A program made the translations under genes and the position numbers. A stretch of DNA of 64,000 nucleotides from Curvularia sp. ZM96 (taxonomy: Eukaryota; Ascomycota; Dothideomycetes; Pleosporales; Pleosporaceae), in NCBI GenBank assembly GCA_022457065.1, contig JAJGBQ010000005.1, forward strand, positions 620,001 through 684,000, written 5' to 3'. The notes under the pieces were generated by a model. It searched no databases. It was not told the DNA's origin and saw only the letters and a program-made list of their open reading frames with translations. Positions within the stretch are counted from its first letter, which is position 1. The number at the start of each line of letters is the position of its first letter. Shown one piece after another: positions 1 to 9,486 of this stretch.

Positions 1-1455
1 GACTCGCCAGTCCCAGATTCACCTTGGGGTCGCTTGCTTCGGCAAAGACTCTACAGGATGTGGTGCTCCTAAGCTGGCTCTTTGGATTGGGTTCTGGCAC
101 TCCTAGACGCTGGAACTCCAGAATATCGAATTTATCCAGGACGCCTAGTCTTTTCAACCCGAACTTCATCGTGCGCTCCCAAAGATCGAACTTCTCCTCA
201 GTAGCATATCCGGTTGCATTGATGACGCATTCGGACTGGTACCCGGCTTGGTAAAAGATGGCCAGTTTAGTCGTGGATGGAGGCGGAGCGCCTTTGATCC
301 CCCACACACGGACTCTGCCATTGCTGTTAGATCCGTAAACTTGTACCCAACGAACGGTTAGGGAGAATTGAATCCACAAACCTGTTTCTCCCCTCACTCT
401 TGACCTGCACATCATCCAAAATGCCTTTAACGTCGCTGTTCAAGTAGATATTGCCCTGCAATTCATACAAGAACTGGCACTTGACCGTATCTTCGGTAAC
501 GAATCCCTTCTTCGCGTCGTGCTTCGTAACTACACATGCTCCATCTTTCTCAATCTCTGCAATCCCAAATGTCATGTCATACAAATCATCCAGTGGATAC
601 TCATAGAAACCGGCAAAATTCGAGCCTGTCACGTAGGCACTGCACTCAATCAGATGGCCGGCAACAAGTGCTCCGGCAAGTTGGTCAAAGTCGTTTGAGC
701 GCCATTGGTACCACCACCACGCTGCGCCAATGACGGGACTGGCATCTGCAACACGCCCAGCTATGATAATGTCGGCGCCTTGCTCAAGACCTGCTACAAT
801 TTCCCGGGCACCAAGATATACGTGCGCGCTGACAATTGGTTTGTCGGCTTTGAGTATGTCCAGTGTGTGATCATCAACTGTGACTTCGCTGTTGTCAGAA
901 TCCAGATGCGGCGGTAGACCTTTCCCCTTGATATTCGACATTTCCTCCATTACATTGTCACCCAGTACGTATGCCACTTTTAGATCGTAACCTTTGCTCG
1001 TTACCTGCTCGTGCTCTCAGCATTCCATGGAGCGACAGCTTGCTGCGTTGGACATGGATCACTCACAAGCTCCTGGACCTTCTCCGCCAATCCCTTGGGA
1101 TTATGCGCACCGCCATTGACTATGACTTTTACCCTTTTTTCCTGCAAAAGATCAATCGACTGCTCGATACCATCCCAGGCTGTCTGTTCCCAGCCGGGAT
1201 GGGTACCTGCTGCATAAGCTTGTGCATTTTCGGCAATGTTCATTTCTGCAAGATAATCGCCTGTGATGAAGTCGACGTCTCCATATTCTGCTTGGTAGCG
1301 CATATGGTAGCCTGGGTCAACTGCGACATGTTAACCTCTTGATAATTGACGGAGAATGGGATTGTTATGCTTTTGGCCCCAGAACAATTCGCTATGCGCA
1401 CGGGTCGGGTTCCGCGCTGAGACGTCCATCTCGTATTGTAAGTGGGTCCTGTCAT
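1..1455 (-). CDS. AtuA/DUF1446 family protein, 3' end outside window
   Basis: Partial gene running off the left edge. Exons on the minus strand: 1455-1371, 1320-1067, 1004-382, 323 to the edge. Spliced, the N-terminus reads RPVRIANCSGAKIDPG followed by GDVDFITGDYLAEMN, then NGGAHNPKGLAEKVQEL, KVAYVLGDNV, a GREI/IIAGRVADASP region and RVRVWGIKGAPPP. This order is that of the AtuA family (acyclic terpene utilisation, DUF1446). The biochemical role of the family is not settled; bacterial members sit in terpenoid and branched-chain acyl-CoA catabolic operons. No signal peptide is seen, so it is probably cytosolic. The first intron (1321-1370) appears to be GC-AG; the others are GT-AG (1005-1066 and 324-381). 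It is divergent from a CoA-transferase gene with about 430 bp between starts, which suggests shared regulation and a common acyl-CoA route (inference). Confidence 0.85.
1321..1370 (-). other. Putative GC-AG intron in the AtuA-like gene
   Basis: On the minus strand the intron begins GCATAA and ends GTCGCAG, 50 bp. It is the only nearby choice that keeps frame and gives the expected NCSGAKIDPGYH junction; no GT donor in the interval restores the frame. A TTAAC branch-like motif lies close to the acceptor. Confidence 0.65.
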
Positions 1456-1884
1456 GGTGAGGTGTTGCTTCAGTTTTAAAGGCGGATTTACAAAGCCGCG
1501 ATGAGCGGACTCTTTTTGAAATCGGTCACTACTTTATATGCATTCAAAACTACAACTAAAAGGAATTCAATTTCCGCTCACATTCGATGTTGCGTTGAAC
1601 TTTCATGGATCAGACATACAGAGGGGTTCGGGTATAGTACCCCACTTCAATGGCCCGAGGCACAAGTCAAAACTATAACTTTCCCAAGCTAGAAGTTGAC
1701 TTATTAAGCATACTCAACGCCAATAATAGCTAACCACCTAGCTGGGTGGGACCAGATCTGGGCGGTGGGGTTAGTGGAGGGTCAGCTGGCGCGACACGTT
1801 GCTAGATGGCGTACGTGCATGTATCTACGACTATTATGGGATATAAGACCATGAGGCGACTTCCGTCAATCTGAAGACAACAAA
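1456..1884. promoter_or_regulatory. Divergent promoter region
   Basis: About 430 bp between the starts of the AtuA-like gene (minus) and the CoA-transferase gene (plus). A TATAAG box at 1842-1847 lies 38 bp upstream of the CoA-transferase ATG. I see no clear TATA for the minus gene. The arrangement allows coordinate control. Confidence 0.5.
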
Positions 1885-3741
1885 ATGGCACAGACTGAGC
1901 ATGCTAATGGCGTTACCAATGGTGCTCTGGACACCTACTCGATTCCGCATGAAGCACGATGCGTTCTTGACAATGGTTTACTCACGAATCCCCTCATTGC
2001 CCCTACCCTTCCCCAAGAAATTGAAGAATGCGCAGCGACCATCAAGTTCAAAGGCAATGACAAGCCCAGTATACCCGTCAATTGGCGCTTCGCCGAGAGT
2101 GTCTCAGCGCTAAAAGGGCTGGAAGCTGCCATGGTGAACGTCTTGCTGAAAAGAAAATATAACCTGGAGTCCCAAGAAGTGGTCATTGACACGTAAGTTG
2201 ACCATCAAAAGTCCCGATATACCAATGCTGAAATCCTTTTGAAGCGACCATGCACAGCTCTTTTTCTTCTCCGCTTTTTTCTGTCTTGTTGACCCCGAGA
2301 ACGAGAACATCCCCGGCGAGAGCCCGCTGTCTCCAGCATATCGGAGCAAGTATGACAAATACTTTAAAAACTGTGATAAGCATAATTCACTTTCCGGTTT
2401 GTACCAAATTGCAGCAACAAACATATACAAGTGCAAGGATGGCAGATACTTCCACTTACATGGTTCGTTGAATTCCAATCCAACGCAAGATATGCTCGGT
2501 CTTCCACACTCCATGGATGCAAAATCTGTTGACGAAGCATGCGCACCGTATGCAGAGAAGGTAGCGCAATTTGAATCACAAGAAATAGACCGCTTGGCTT
2601 CGGATGAGTACAAACAAGCTGGCACCATTTGCTGGACAACCGAAGAGTTCAAGAAGAGCGAGCATGGCAAAGCGAACGCCCATGTTGGCCTTTACGAAAT
2701 TCACGACATCAAGAACGAGGGACAGCCTCCATGTTGGTGGCCCGATAGTCCTGAGACTTCTGCAAAGAGACCGCTCGCAGGGCTCAAAGTAGTCGACTTG
2801 ACTCGTATTATCGCCGCACCAGCCATCACGCGCGGACTGGCTGAGCTTGGCGCGTCAGTGATGAGAATCACTGCGGAACATCTTACGGACTTGTCATCGG
2901 TACATGCTGATCTCAACTGGGGGAAATGGAATGCACATCTTGACTTCCGGAATGAGGATGATCGAGAAAAGCTACGCGCTCTGGTCCGAGATGCAGATGT
3001 CGTTGTCCAAGGATATCGACCTGGCATCCTCGACAAATATGGGTTTTCCGTCGAAGGATTGTTAGAGTTGACCAAAGGTCGTAAAAGAGGATTAATTGTG
3101 GTACGCGAGAATTGCTACGGTTGGCACGGTCCGTGGGCGAGCCGGAGCGGATGGCAGCAGATCTCAGATGCATGCTGTGGTGTATCGATGGAGTTTGGAC
3201 GAGCAATGGGAAATGACGAGCCTGTGACACCAGTTTTCCCAAACAGCGATTATTGCACTGGTATCGTTGGTGTCATCAGTGTATTAAACGCGCTCTTGAG
3301 GCGAGGCGCAGAAGGTGGTTCCTACCAAGTCGATGTAAGTCTTTTCGTCCTCGAAAAGATCCATGAAATTGACATTTCCAGGTCGCCTTAAATTACTACT
3401 CTCAATGGCTGGTGAATAGCGTCGGTACATATCCCAAAGATGTCTGGGAGGACGTCTGGACACGCAATGGGCGCCAAGTTTTCCGTCACTACCACAACAT
3501 GCTGGCTTTGGCTGGTCCCTACATAAACATGCTCATGACGAATTCGAGTGCTGTGCTTTTCAAGCCCGAGTTTTTCGAATTACGACGCTCGGGTGCAATT
3601 GGCAAAGACGTCAGAGGAGTCAAACCCATTGCTCAGTATCCGCGGGGCAGTGTAGAGTTGAGATATAACGTAGGAACGCGAGGAAACGGGGTGGATCAGC
3701 CGATGTGGCCGGAAGATTTGATGACTGAGGTAGTAGCGTAG
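1885..3741 (+). CDS. CoA-transferase family III (CaiB/BaiF) domain protein
   Basis: Three exons, 1885-2192, 2245-3334 and 3382-3741, give 585 residues. Both introns are GT-AG and keep frame. Residues about 281-480 read like the start of a family III CoA-transferase: GLKVVDLTRIIAAPA, then DVVVQGYRPGILDKYG, ENCYGWHGPW and a GSYQVDVALNYY segment across intron 2. Residues about 70-250 (an AAMVNVLLKRKY segment, SQEVVIDTDHA, YKCKDGRYFHL) resemble the later part of the same fold. The protein thus looks like a truncated first copy fused to a second. Family III enzymes move CoA between carboxylic acids through an aspartyl intermediate, but here the usual G-[YFH]-D site reads GWQ. Substrate unknown. 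No targeting signal seen. Divergent from the AtuA-like gene. Confidence 0.85.
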
Positions 3742-4359
3742 TGAGTCATCATGCAACACGAAAGATGTGGTTGATGGCGGATCGATTCATGTTTTTTAAT
3801 GGTAGCTACACAAACCGCGAAATATAATCTGATGGAATAACACACGAATTGATCTATTAGACTGGATAATGAAATAGGCACTCCTTATTCTAGAGTCACT
3901 GTTTGCTACTTGAAACAAGAATGAGGGATTCGGCCTCATGTTAAGAGTGGATCTTAAGTAGGAACGATCTAAAGCTCCTGAGTTTAAGACTCTAGATGGT
4001 TGATTTCCGCGGAGAAGGTAATAGAGTACAATAGATAGATAACTAGCAAGTAACTCTTATATTATACTTGTGACTGAAGTTGGATATATTGAGCATTACG
4101 GTTTAATACCTACTACTATATACTCGTTGTATTCGTAGTCCTCGCTCAGAGGAGTCCAAAAATTTCTCAGTGGCTCATGTACGAGGAGTGTGCTAAGACT
4201 CTTACTCGTGCATGGAGCACCAAGGCCACGTGACCATGCCCCTCGCTTTATATAGGAAGGCTAGCTGCTAGCGCTCTATGACTTGACCGCCATGCCTCTC
4301 TCTGCCAGGTCCATAACAGCTAACGGCAGTTCAGAGATGCCTAGTTTGAAAGTTAATTT

Positions 4360-4750
4360 TCCTAAGCCGATCTAAGAGCGGCTGGAAAGGTACATTATAA
4401 TTAATTAGTTTGGCATTTTTCTACCCTAGGTTATCCCTAGCACCTAGATAACTATAGGTTGACGCAATAAATTTAGATACAAAAGCGAGAGGAGCAACCT
4501 GGACACAGAGGGGCAAGGGGGATTATCCTGATAGAAAATGGGTGGAAGCTTCGGCACCAAACCACCTAAAACCACCCAAATCCTTGCGGTTTGAAACTTC
4601 GAAAGCAAATCTTGGCGAGGAATCAAATTTTCACCCTGTGGGGTGAGAATTTTCCAACTATAAGAAAAGGTGCATTATATTAAGTTGACGGCAGGTTAAA
4701 AGAAAATTCTCCTAAGCTGACATAAGAGCGGCTGAAAAGGTACGTTGTAA
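4360..4750 (+). repeat. Degenerate direct repeat A
   Basis: Two copies, 4360-4400 and 4710-4750. The shared core is TCCTAAG, a variable TGA/CGA step, TAAGAGCGGCTG, an AAAGG tract and a TACRTT end. Most differences are C/T or G/A. A third, shorter similarity (AAAAGGTGCATTATA) begins near 4664. No target-site duplications or coding remnants could be defined. Confidence 0.6.
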
Positions 4751-5049
4751 GCAGTAGCAGCACGCTATATAATCTTAAATTAGTCTAGGAATCCCTACTT
4801 TGACGAACCCTTTTTTTTAATTTTTGATCTTTGGTGGGCCGAGGGGCGGCCTGCCGTTTTTTGTGATACTTTTTGATAGGCCAATCGCCACAGGCGAGCC
4901 ATTAGTGAAAAACGAAAAAGAAAGAAATTAGTCCAGAATATAGACCTAAGCCGCAAGATTAATCCTGTCTTTTTACTCAGTGGAAAGATCCTTATGTTGT
5001 TGATGCAGAGTGTTTTGTACATGAAGTTCGCAATGCCCAAAAAGTGTCC

Positions 5050-5200
5050 GGCTTAGTAGTGCTTTACGGTACCCAACAAACTATATTATAATTTAACCTC
5101 ACACTAGAAAAACATATAATTGCCGTGCGATGCTAAATAAAGTATCTAGCTTAATAGTGCTTTCATCTCCCGGTAAAATATATTATAATTTAACCCTACT
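5050..5200 (+). repeat. Degenerate direct repeat B
   Basis: Copies at 5050-5105 and 5149-5200, about 97 bp apart. Both carry GCTTARTAGTGCTTT, then a CGGTA-type segment and TATATTATAATTTAACC. Differences are mainly transitions plus small indels. Confidence 0.6.
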
Positions 5201-5228
5201 CCAGAGAAGCTTACTATGGTGTCATCCT

Positions 5229-5253
5229 AAAGTTTTGTAGGCTACAAAACTTT
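5229..5253. repeat. Perfect 12-bp inverted repeat (hairpin)
   Basis: Arms AAAGTTTTGTAG (5229-5240) and CTACAAAACTTT (5242-5253) flank a single G. Outside them, GGTGTCA on the left can pair imperfectly with TGGCACC on the right, so the element may extend to about 45 bp. It may be a miniature-element end or a relic; no neighbouring gene end explains it as a terminator. Confidence 0.6.
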
Positions 5254-5511
5254 TGGCTGGCACCTTCGTATAATTTCTATATATATAAACTTTTGTAATT
5301 GTTAGCAATAGCCTTTCGTATACGGAGTATGTGCAGCCGCATCACTTACGGAGTACTATGGTATCAATTCCGCGGCTATCCGGACAACACAGCAAGTATA
5401 AGAGTCCGACAATATTGACATTATTGTTCAATATCGCTTCCATCATAACCTATTTTCACAAGCAATCAATTCAATAACTACTACACAATCAAACACTCTT
5501 CTCTACCCAAG

Positions 5512-6138
5512 ATGTTCTCAAAGACATGGATGTCATTGTTCCTTGCTTTCAGCGCAATCCCCACTGCGCTCAGCGCTCCTTCTCCTGGATCTCTCGATCT
5601 CAAAGCAGTAGAAGAGATTAGTTCTCCTCCTGCTCTCTTCCCAAGAGACATCTCTTACGCTATGGCTGAGCGCGACGCTGTCGCTGATCATTTGGACAAG
5701 CGCGCCATCATTACCTCTCCAAATACGAGACGAACCGTCCAACTTATATTGAAAGAAGCAGTACATGGTTTTGCTAAGGGTACGACATTCACGTGGAACA
5801 TCGTCTACCACTATGTTAGCAATATCAATGGTCAAGAAGGTCGCCTAGTAGGAACTAGAGAAGGAAACAGTGCTGGTGCTGCTGCTTTTGCAGATTTCAG
5901 GATCGACCATATCTTCAGCAATGGGGTTGACGGCGTTGTAACTGCGCTCTTCGACGTAGTCGATAGAGCGAACCAGAAATTCGAGCTAAAGATTGTGTGG
6001 GAGGAGAATTTTACAGCGACCCTAGGGAAGATTGAACATTACCTAAACTCCTACGTTACCTATTTTACCTCTGGCGGTGCCCAGGAACATCTAAGTCAGG
6101 ATCAATTCTCGTTCAGGGTTACGGGACCACAGGACTAG
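5512..6138 (+). CDS. Small secreted protein with Kex2-type propeptide, cysteine-free
   Basis: Intronless, 208 residues. A hydrophobic signal peptide (MFSKTWMSLFLAFSAIPTALS, about residues 1-21) is followed by an acidic pro-segment and a dibasic site LDKR at 61-64. Cleavage there by a Kex2-like protease would leave about 144 residues. The mature part has no cysteine, one NFT glycosylation sequon, and alternating hydrophobic strands (TTFTWNIVYHYV, VVTALFDVV, KFELKIVW) that suggest a beta-rich fold. I do not recognise the family. It is isolated and adjoins AT-rich decayed repeats, a setting often seen for lineage-specific secreted or effector-like proteins in plant-associated fungi (inference only; no activity is implied). 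The ATG at 5512 follows a typical CA-rich fungal leader. Confidence 0.8.
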   Translation: MFSKTWMSLFLAFSAIPTALSAPSPGSLDLKAVEEISSPPALFPRDISYAMAERDAVADHLDKRAIITSPNTRRTVQLILKEAVHGFAKGTTFTWNIVYHYVSNINGQEGRLVGTREGNSAGAAAFADFRIDHIFSNGVDGVVTALFDVVDRANQKFELKIVWEENFTATLGKIEHYLNSYVTYFTSGGAQEHLSQDQFSFRVTGPQD

Positions 6139-6190
6139 AGGTAGAGGAGGAGAAGTCGGAGGAGAAGTCGGAGGAGAAATAGGAGGTTGA
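6139..6190 (+). repeat. Short GA-rich tandem repeat
   Basis: Just after the secreted-protein stop, a GAGGAGAAGTCG unit of about 15 bp is repeated imperfectly roughly three times. It probably lies in the 3' untranslated region. Confidence 0.6.
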
Positions 6191-6372
6191 AAAGTGGGCT
6201 AGAGTTAGGATTTTAGAAAGAACCTATTTGGGATTTGAATCCATTGACTCACACGCTACGTGCACGCATATAAACCCCGACAACTCTAGCAAAAAAACAA
6301 CAAGCCCACAGGCAACCCACTCCCTTCTCCCTTTGTTTCCCTACCCTAGTATTTCCATATCAAAAACTAACC

Positions 6373-7125
6373 ATGTCCACCATCCCCTCCAAAATCTCCA
6401 CACCCCGCCTCACCCTCATCCGCCTCACCAACACCTCCCCCTCGCACCCCCACGTGCAACTCTTCCATGAAAACTGGTCGGACCCCACTGCAACAGCCTG
6501 GTCCCTCCATGGCGCAACGAAATCTCTCGACGAAAGTCTCGACTGGATGATCGAGCACCGCACCAAATACGACAACATATTCTACTCTGTCTTCGCAAAG
6601 CCACAGCCATCAGAAGACAAGCCGCAAGACCAGAAAATATGGAGCATGCATGACGTCCAAATCGATACGGAAAAGCAAGAAGAAGAGAAGGATGAGGTCC
6701 TAGGCGTACACGTAGGTAGCGTGAGTCTGCGACTACAACCCTCTGGACCTGTTCTTTCGCCTTTTCCCGCACTCTCCCAGCACAACAACAACAACAATAA
6801 CGCTAGCCATCAAGAACAAGGCCCAGAGGCCAAAGAACTCGATCTCTGCGTCCTGGGCTACGCCATGTTTCCGTCTGCCTGGGGCCACGGCTACGCTACT
6901 GAAGCGAACCGCGGTCTGCTGGATGCGTATGCCTCGTCGGTACCGCGTGACGCGGAGAAGACGTACTACGTTGAAGCAGCGGTAGACGAGGATAATCTCG
7001 CGAGTGAAAAGGTGCTGAAGAAGCTGGGGTTTAAGAAATTAGGCTGGAAGGATGAGGAGGAGAAGGTGTGGTTGAATGGGGCGTGGAGGGGGCCTGGGTA
7101 CTGGGTGTATGGGATGTTTGTTTAG
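6373..7125 (+). CDS. GNAT-family N-acetyltransferase
   Basis: Intronless, 250 residues. The N-terminus (TPRLTLIRLT) is the opening strand typical of GNAT proteins related to ribosomal-protein alanine acetyltransferases. The acetyl-CoA loop follows as LGYAMFPSAWGHGYATEA (about residues 158-175), then a VEAAVDEDNLASEKVLKKLGF segment, which is the usual GNAT C-terminal helix and strand. Between the two halves there is a charged, low-complexity insertion with an Asn run (about residues 138-143, codons AAC/AAT). The acceptor substrate cannot be told from sequence. Probably cytosolic. It converges with the metallo-beta-lactamase-like gene. Confidence 0.85.
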   Translation: MSTIPSKISTPRLTLIRLTNTSPSHPHVQLFHENWSDPTATAWSLHGATKSLDESLDWMIEHRTKYDNIFYSVFAKPQPSEDKPQDQKIWSMHDVQIDTEKQEEEKDEVLGVHVGSVSLRLQPSGPVLSPFPALSQHNNNNNNASHQEQGPEAKELDLCVLGYAMFPSAWGHGYATEANRGLLDAYASSVPRDAEKTYYVEAAVDEDNLASEKVLKKLGFKKLGWKDEEEKVWLNGAWRGPGYWVYGMFV

Positions 7126-7393
7126 AACGAAGGGTGAGGAGAGAGAGAGAGGAATGTTTCCTGAGGTAATGTCGCGGGGAGTTTGATTGATAAATTGGGG
7201 GTTGGTGGGGTATATGAAGAAACGTCGACGACAGCCATGTCTATCTATCTCTTTCTCTTCGCATATACCGCGTATTCAGTACCAACAAATCCCTCCTTTC
7301 GCCCCCAATCAGAAACTTGAAAAGAAAAAGGCTATTTACACATCCAAAGAATCCCCATCTACCATAAAAAAGAAAAAGAAAGAAATTCCCCTG

Positions 7394-8614
7394 CTACTCC
7401 AACACCCTACTCTCCCCATTCCTCAGTTCCTGAAACCTCACATCCTCCCAGTCCCCCTCACCACTAACCTCCTTCAACGCCTCCGCCACGCTCCACACTC
7501 GCCTCCTCAGAAACCAACTTACAAACCCGCCTCCCTTCTTCACCTCATCATGCGTTCCAACCCAATACTTCGCTCGCAGCATCCGCTGCGCCAGGACACC
7601 GTTTTTCGCACCGAGATTAAGTTGCTGGGCAGAAGAAATCGAAACGTCGTGCAGACCGTGCAGGAAAGCGAGGGTATGCAGTGGGGGATCTGCAGTCGCG
7701 ATGGGGGAGAGCGCGGTATGCGGTATGCCGTGGGGGGTGTAGATGACGCATTCCGCTGCTTCGCTTGTGGCGCTGGACGCGAGGTCCTCGTTACCATCGC
7801 CGTTGATGCTGAGAGTAGAAGTGCGCTTTTTGGGTGTCGAGTTGGAGAGGAAAGGGTGTGTAGAGAAGGTTATAAGTAGCGCGGAGTGGTAGTACAGCGC
7901 GTCGTTGGAGGCGGTTAGGCGCGAGATGCCGAGCCACGAGGGTAAAGGGGAGAGACTGAAGTCGTGCCAGTCTGCGTTATCGATGAAGGTGGGGGTTGTG
8001 ACGACGGTGCGGAAGTGGTTCCATGAGGATATGAGAGTGGCTGCTTGCTGTTACGAAGAAAATATAGTTCTTAGCACTCTATGCTTTTTGACAAAACGGA
8101 CTTTATATCGAAAGTTTGTATACAGAAAAGATTTACATACCTCTGTCGCGAAAACAGGAACATCACCGTGAACCTCAAGTAGCGTCTCTTTATGACAATG
8201 ATCGGTAAATTCATGGCTGATAGCCACACAATCCACATAACTCTGCTCGTCGTCTTCTACTACTTCTTCCCCCTTCCGCTTCCTACTCCTGCCTGCTCGC
8301 AGTCCTCCGGCTAGAACCTCCACTTGGCGCGCTAGCTCTTCTACTTCGGATATGCTCTTGACGGCGCTCTCAGTCGCGTGCCATTGCTGGCTGAACCATT
8401 TTGCGACATCGCTTTGTCCGCCCACAAACCATGGGTCGATCAGGATATTGTAGTATATGCGCGCGCCATGCTTGACGGCGTTCGCAGGACGAGGAATTTG
8501 TAAGAGCCAGGAGGTGTCGGCGTTCAAGTGATGGAGGATTGGGCGGCGCGTTGCGAGAGCGCGAACGACGGCGTCGCGGATTTCCAGGTGGAGTTGCGAC
8601 GAGGGCGCGTCCAT
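7394..8614 (-). CDS. Metallo-beta-lactamase-superfamily-like protein
   Basis: Two exons, 8614-8141 and 8047-7394, joined in phase 0 by a 93-bp GT-AG intron, give 375 residues. I chose the ATG at 8614 (MDAPSSQLHLEIRDA) over upstream codons because the fold-like sequence starts there. Family-like segments are PILHHLNADTSWLLQI, YYNILIDPWFVGGQSDV, ISHEFTDHCH and, near the end, KYWVGTHDEVKKGGGF. The metal-site motif reads H-E-F-T-D-H rather than H-x-H-x-D-H, so one histidine is replaced by Phe. The protein may bind metal differently or be non-catalytic. Fungal homologues are generally uncharacterised hydrolase-like proteins. A basic RSRKRKGEE stretch lies mid-protein. Substrate unknown. Confidence 0.8.
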
Positions 8615-9486
8615 GGTGTAGATAGCCTCTTTCGGTCCTTTTAATAACGAGTGTTTTGCGCAGTTCGATATCGGTGCGCTAGATGCAGTTGCGCAGGCGG
8701 TTGCGCACACTCAAGGCGGCATTGCGCGAAGGGAAGGGTGTTGGGTGTGGTGGCTGGGGGAAACGCTGGCATCCACGCGAGTGGTCCATGACGCGCGCAC
8801 GGGTTGAAAGAGAAGAAGACACTCGCCAAGGGATCGCGAGGAACTTCATATCTTATGATTTAATTTTCAGGTTACTTTTTCTGGGCCCGCCATTCAAATT
8901 ATAAGTCGACATCGAGATTCTCTGTCGTCAATTCGTCGCCCGTGTTATACTCGACACAAACGGACATAGTCCTACGGCGGCTTACTAAGTAATGCAAGAC
9001 TTTTAAGTCGAACGACACCCACATTTTCACAGAACGCCAGAGCGAAATGTACAGACATTCAACACAAGGGCATCGCAACTCAGGGCGCCTGTGAATAGAA
9101 TTTGAAAGGCAGTTGTGCTTGATATATTACATAAACTCAATAAGTCAATAGGGGCCCTGATCGTCGCCATTCCGCATCAAACACCGTCTTCATCCGTGAT
9201 TCAACTCAGTCAGGGGTAGGGGGAACAAAACAAACGCCGTATCATGCAATGCTGATTGTCAGTGGGTAAACGCGACAATATCCCTCTAATGGAAACACAT
9301 ATAGGTGAAATTACTCGCTGGGATGTATAAAAAAGGCGCCAATTTTGGTGGGAACATACGCAGGGGATAAACTAAAAGCCGAAGTGGTGGCTCCGCATAG
9401 AGAAGGCAAATGTAAAAAAGTATGGTTAGGGGAATCGCTTACCATATACAGAAATGTATAGCAAAGTCGAAGTGATGGTTCGTTGC
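8615..9486. other. Intergenic: upstream of MBL-like gene, downstream of nucleoporin
   Basis: About 870 bp between the start of the MBL-like gene and the stop of the nucleoporin gene, both on the minus strand. No ORF with a believable composition. It should hold the MBL-like promoter and the nucleoporin 3' end. Confidence 0.5.

Larger units (their letters stand above)
3742..5511. other. AT-rich intergenic region with decayed repeats
   Basis: No convincing gene. The stretch is clearly AT-rich compared with the coding regions around it and holds at least two families of degenerate direct repeats and a hairpin, listed separately. It looks like old mobile-element debris, possibly altered by repeat-induced point mutation (inference). 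The promoter of the secreted-protein gene at 5512 lies at its right end. Confidence 0.6.

Noticed and set aside
7187..7879. Plus-strand 230-codon open frame
   Set aside because: Antisense shadow of the MBL-like second exon.
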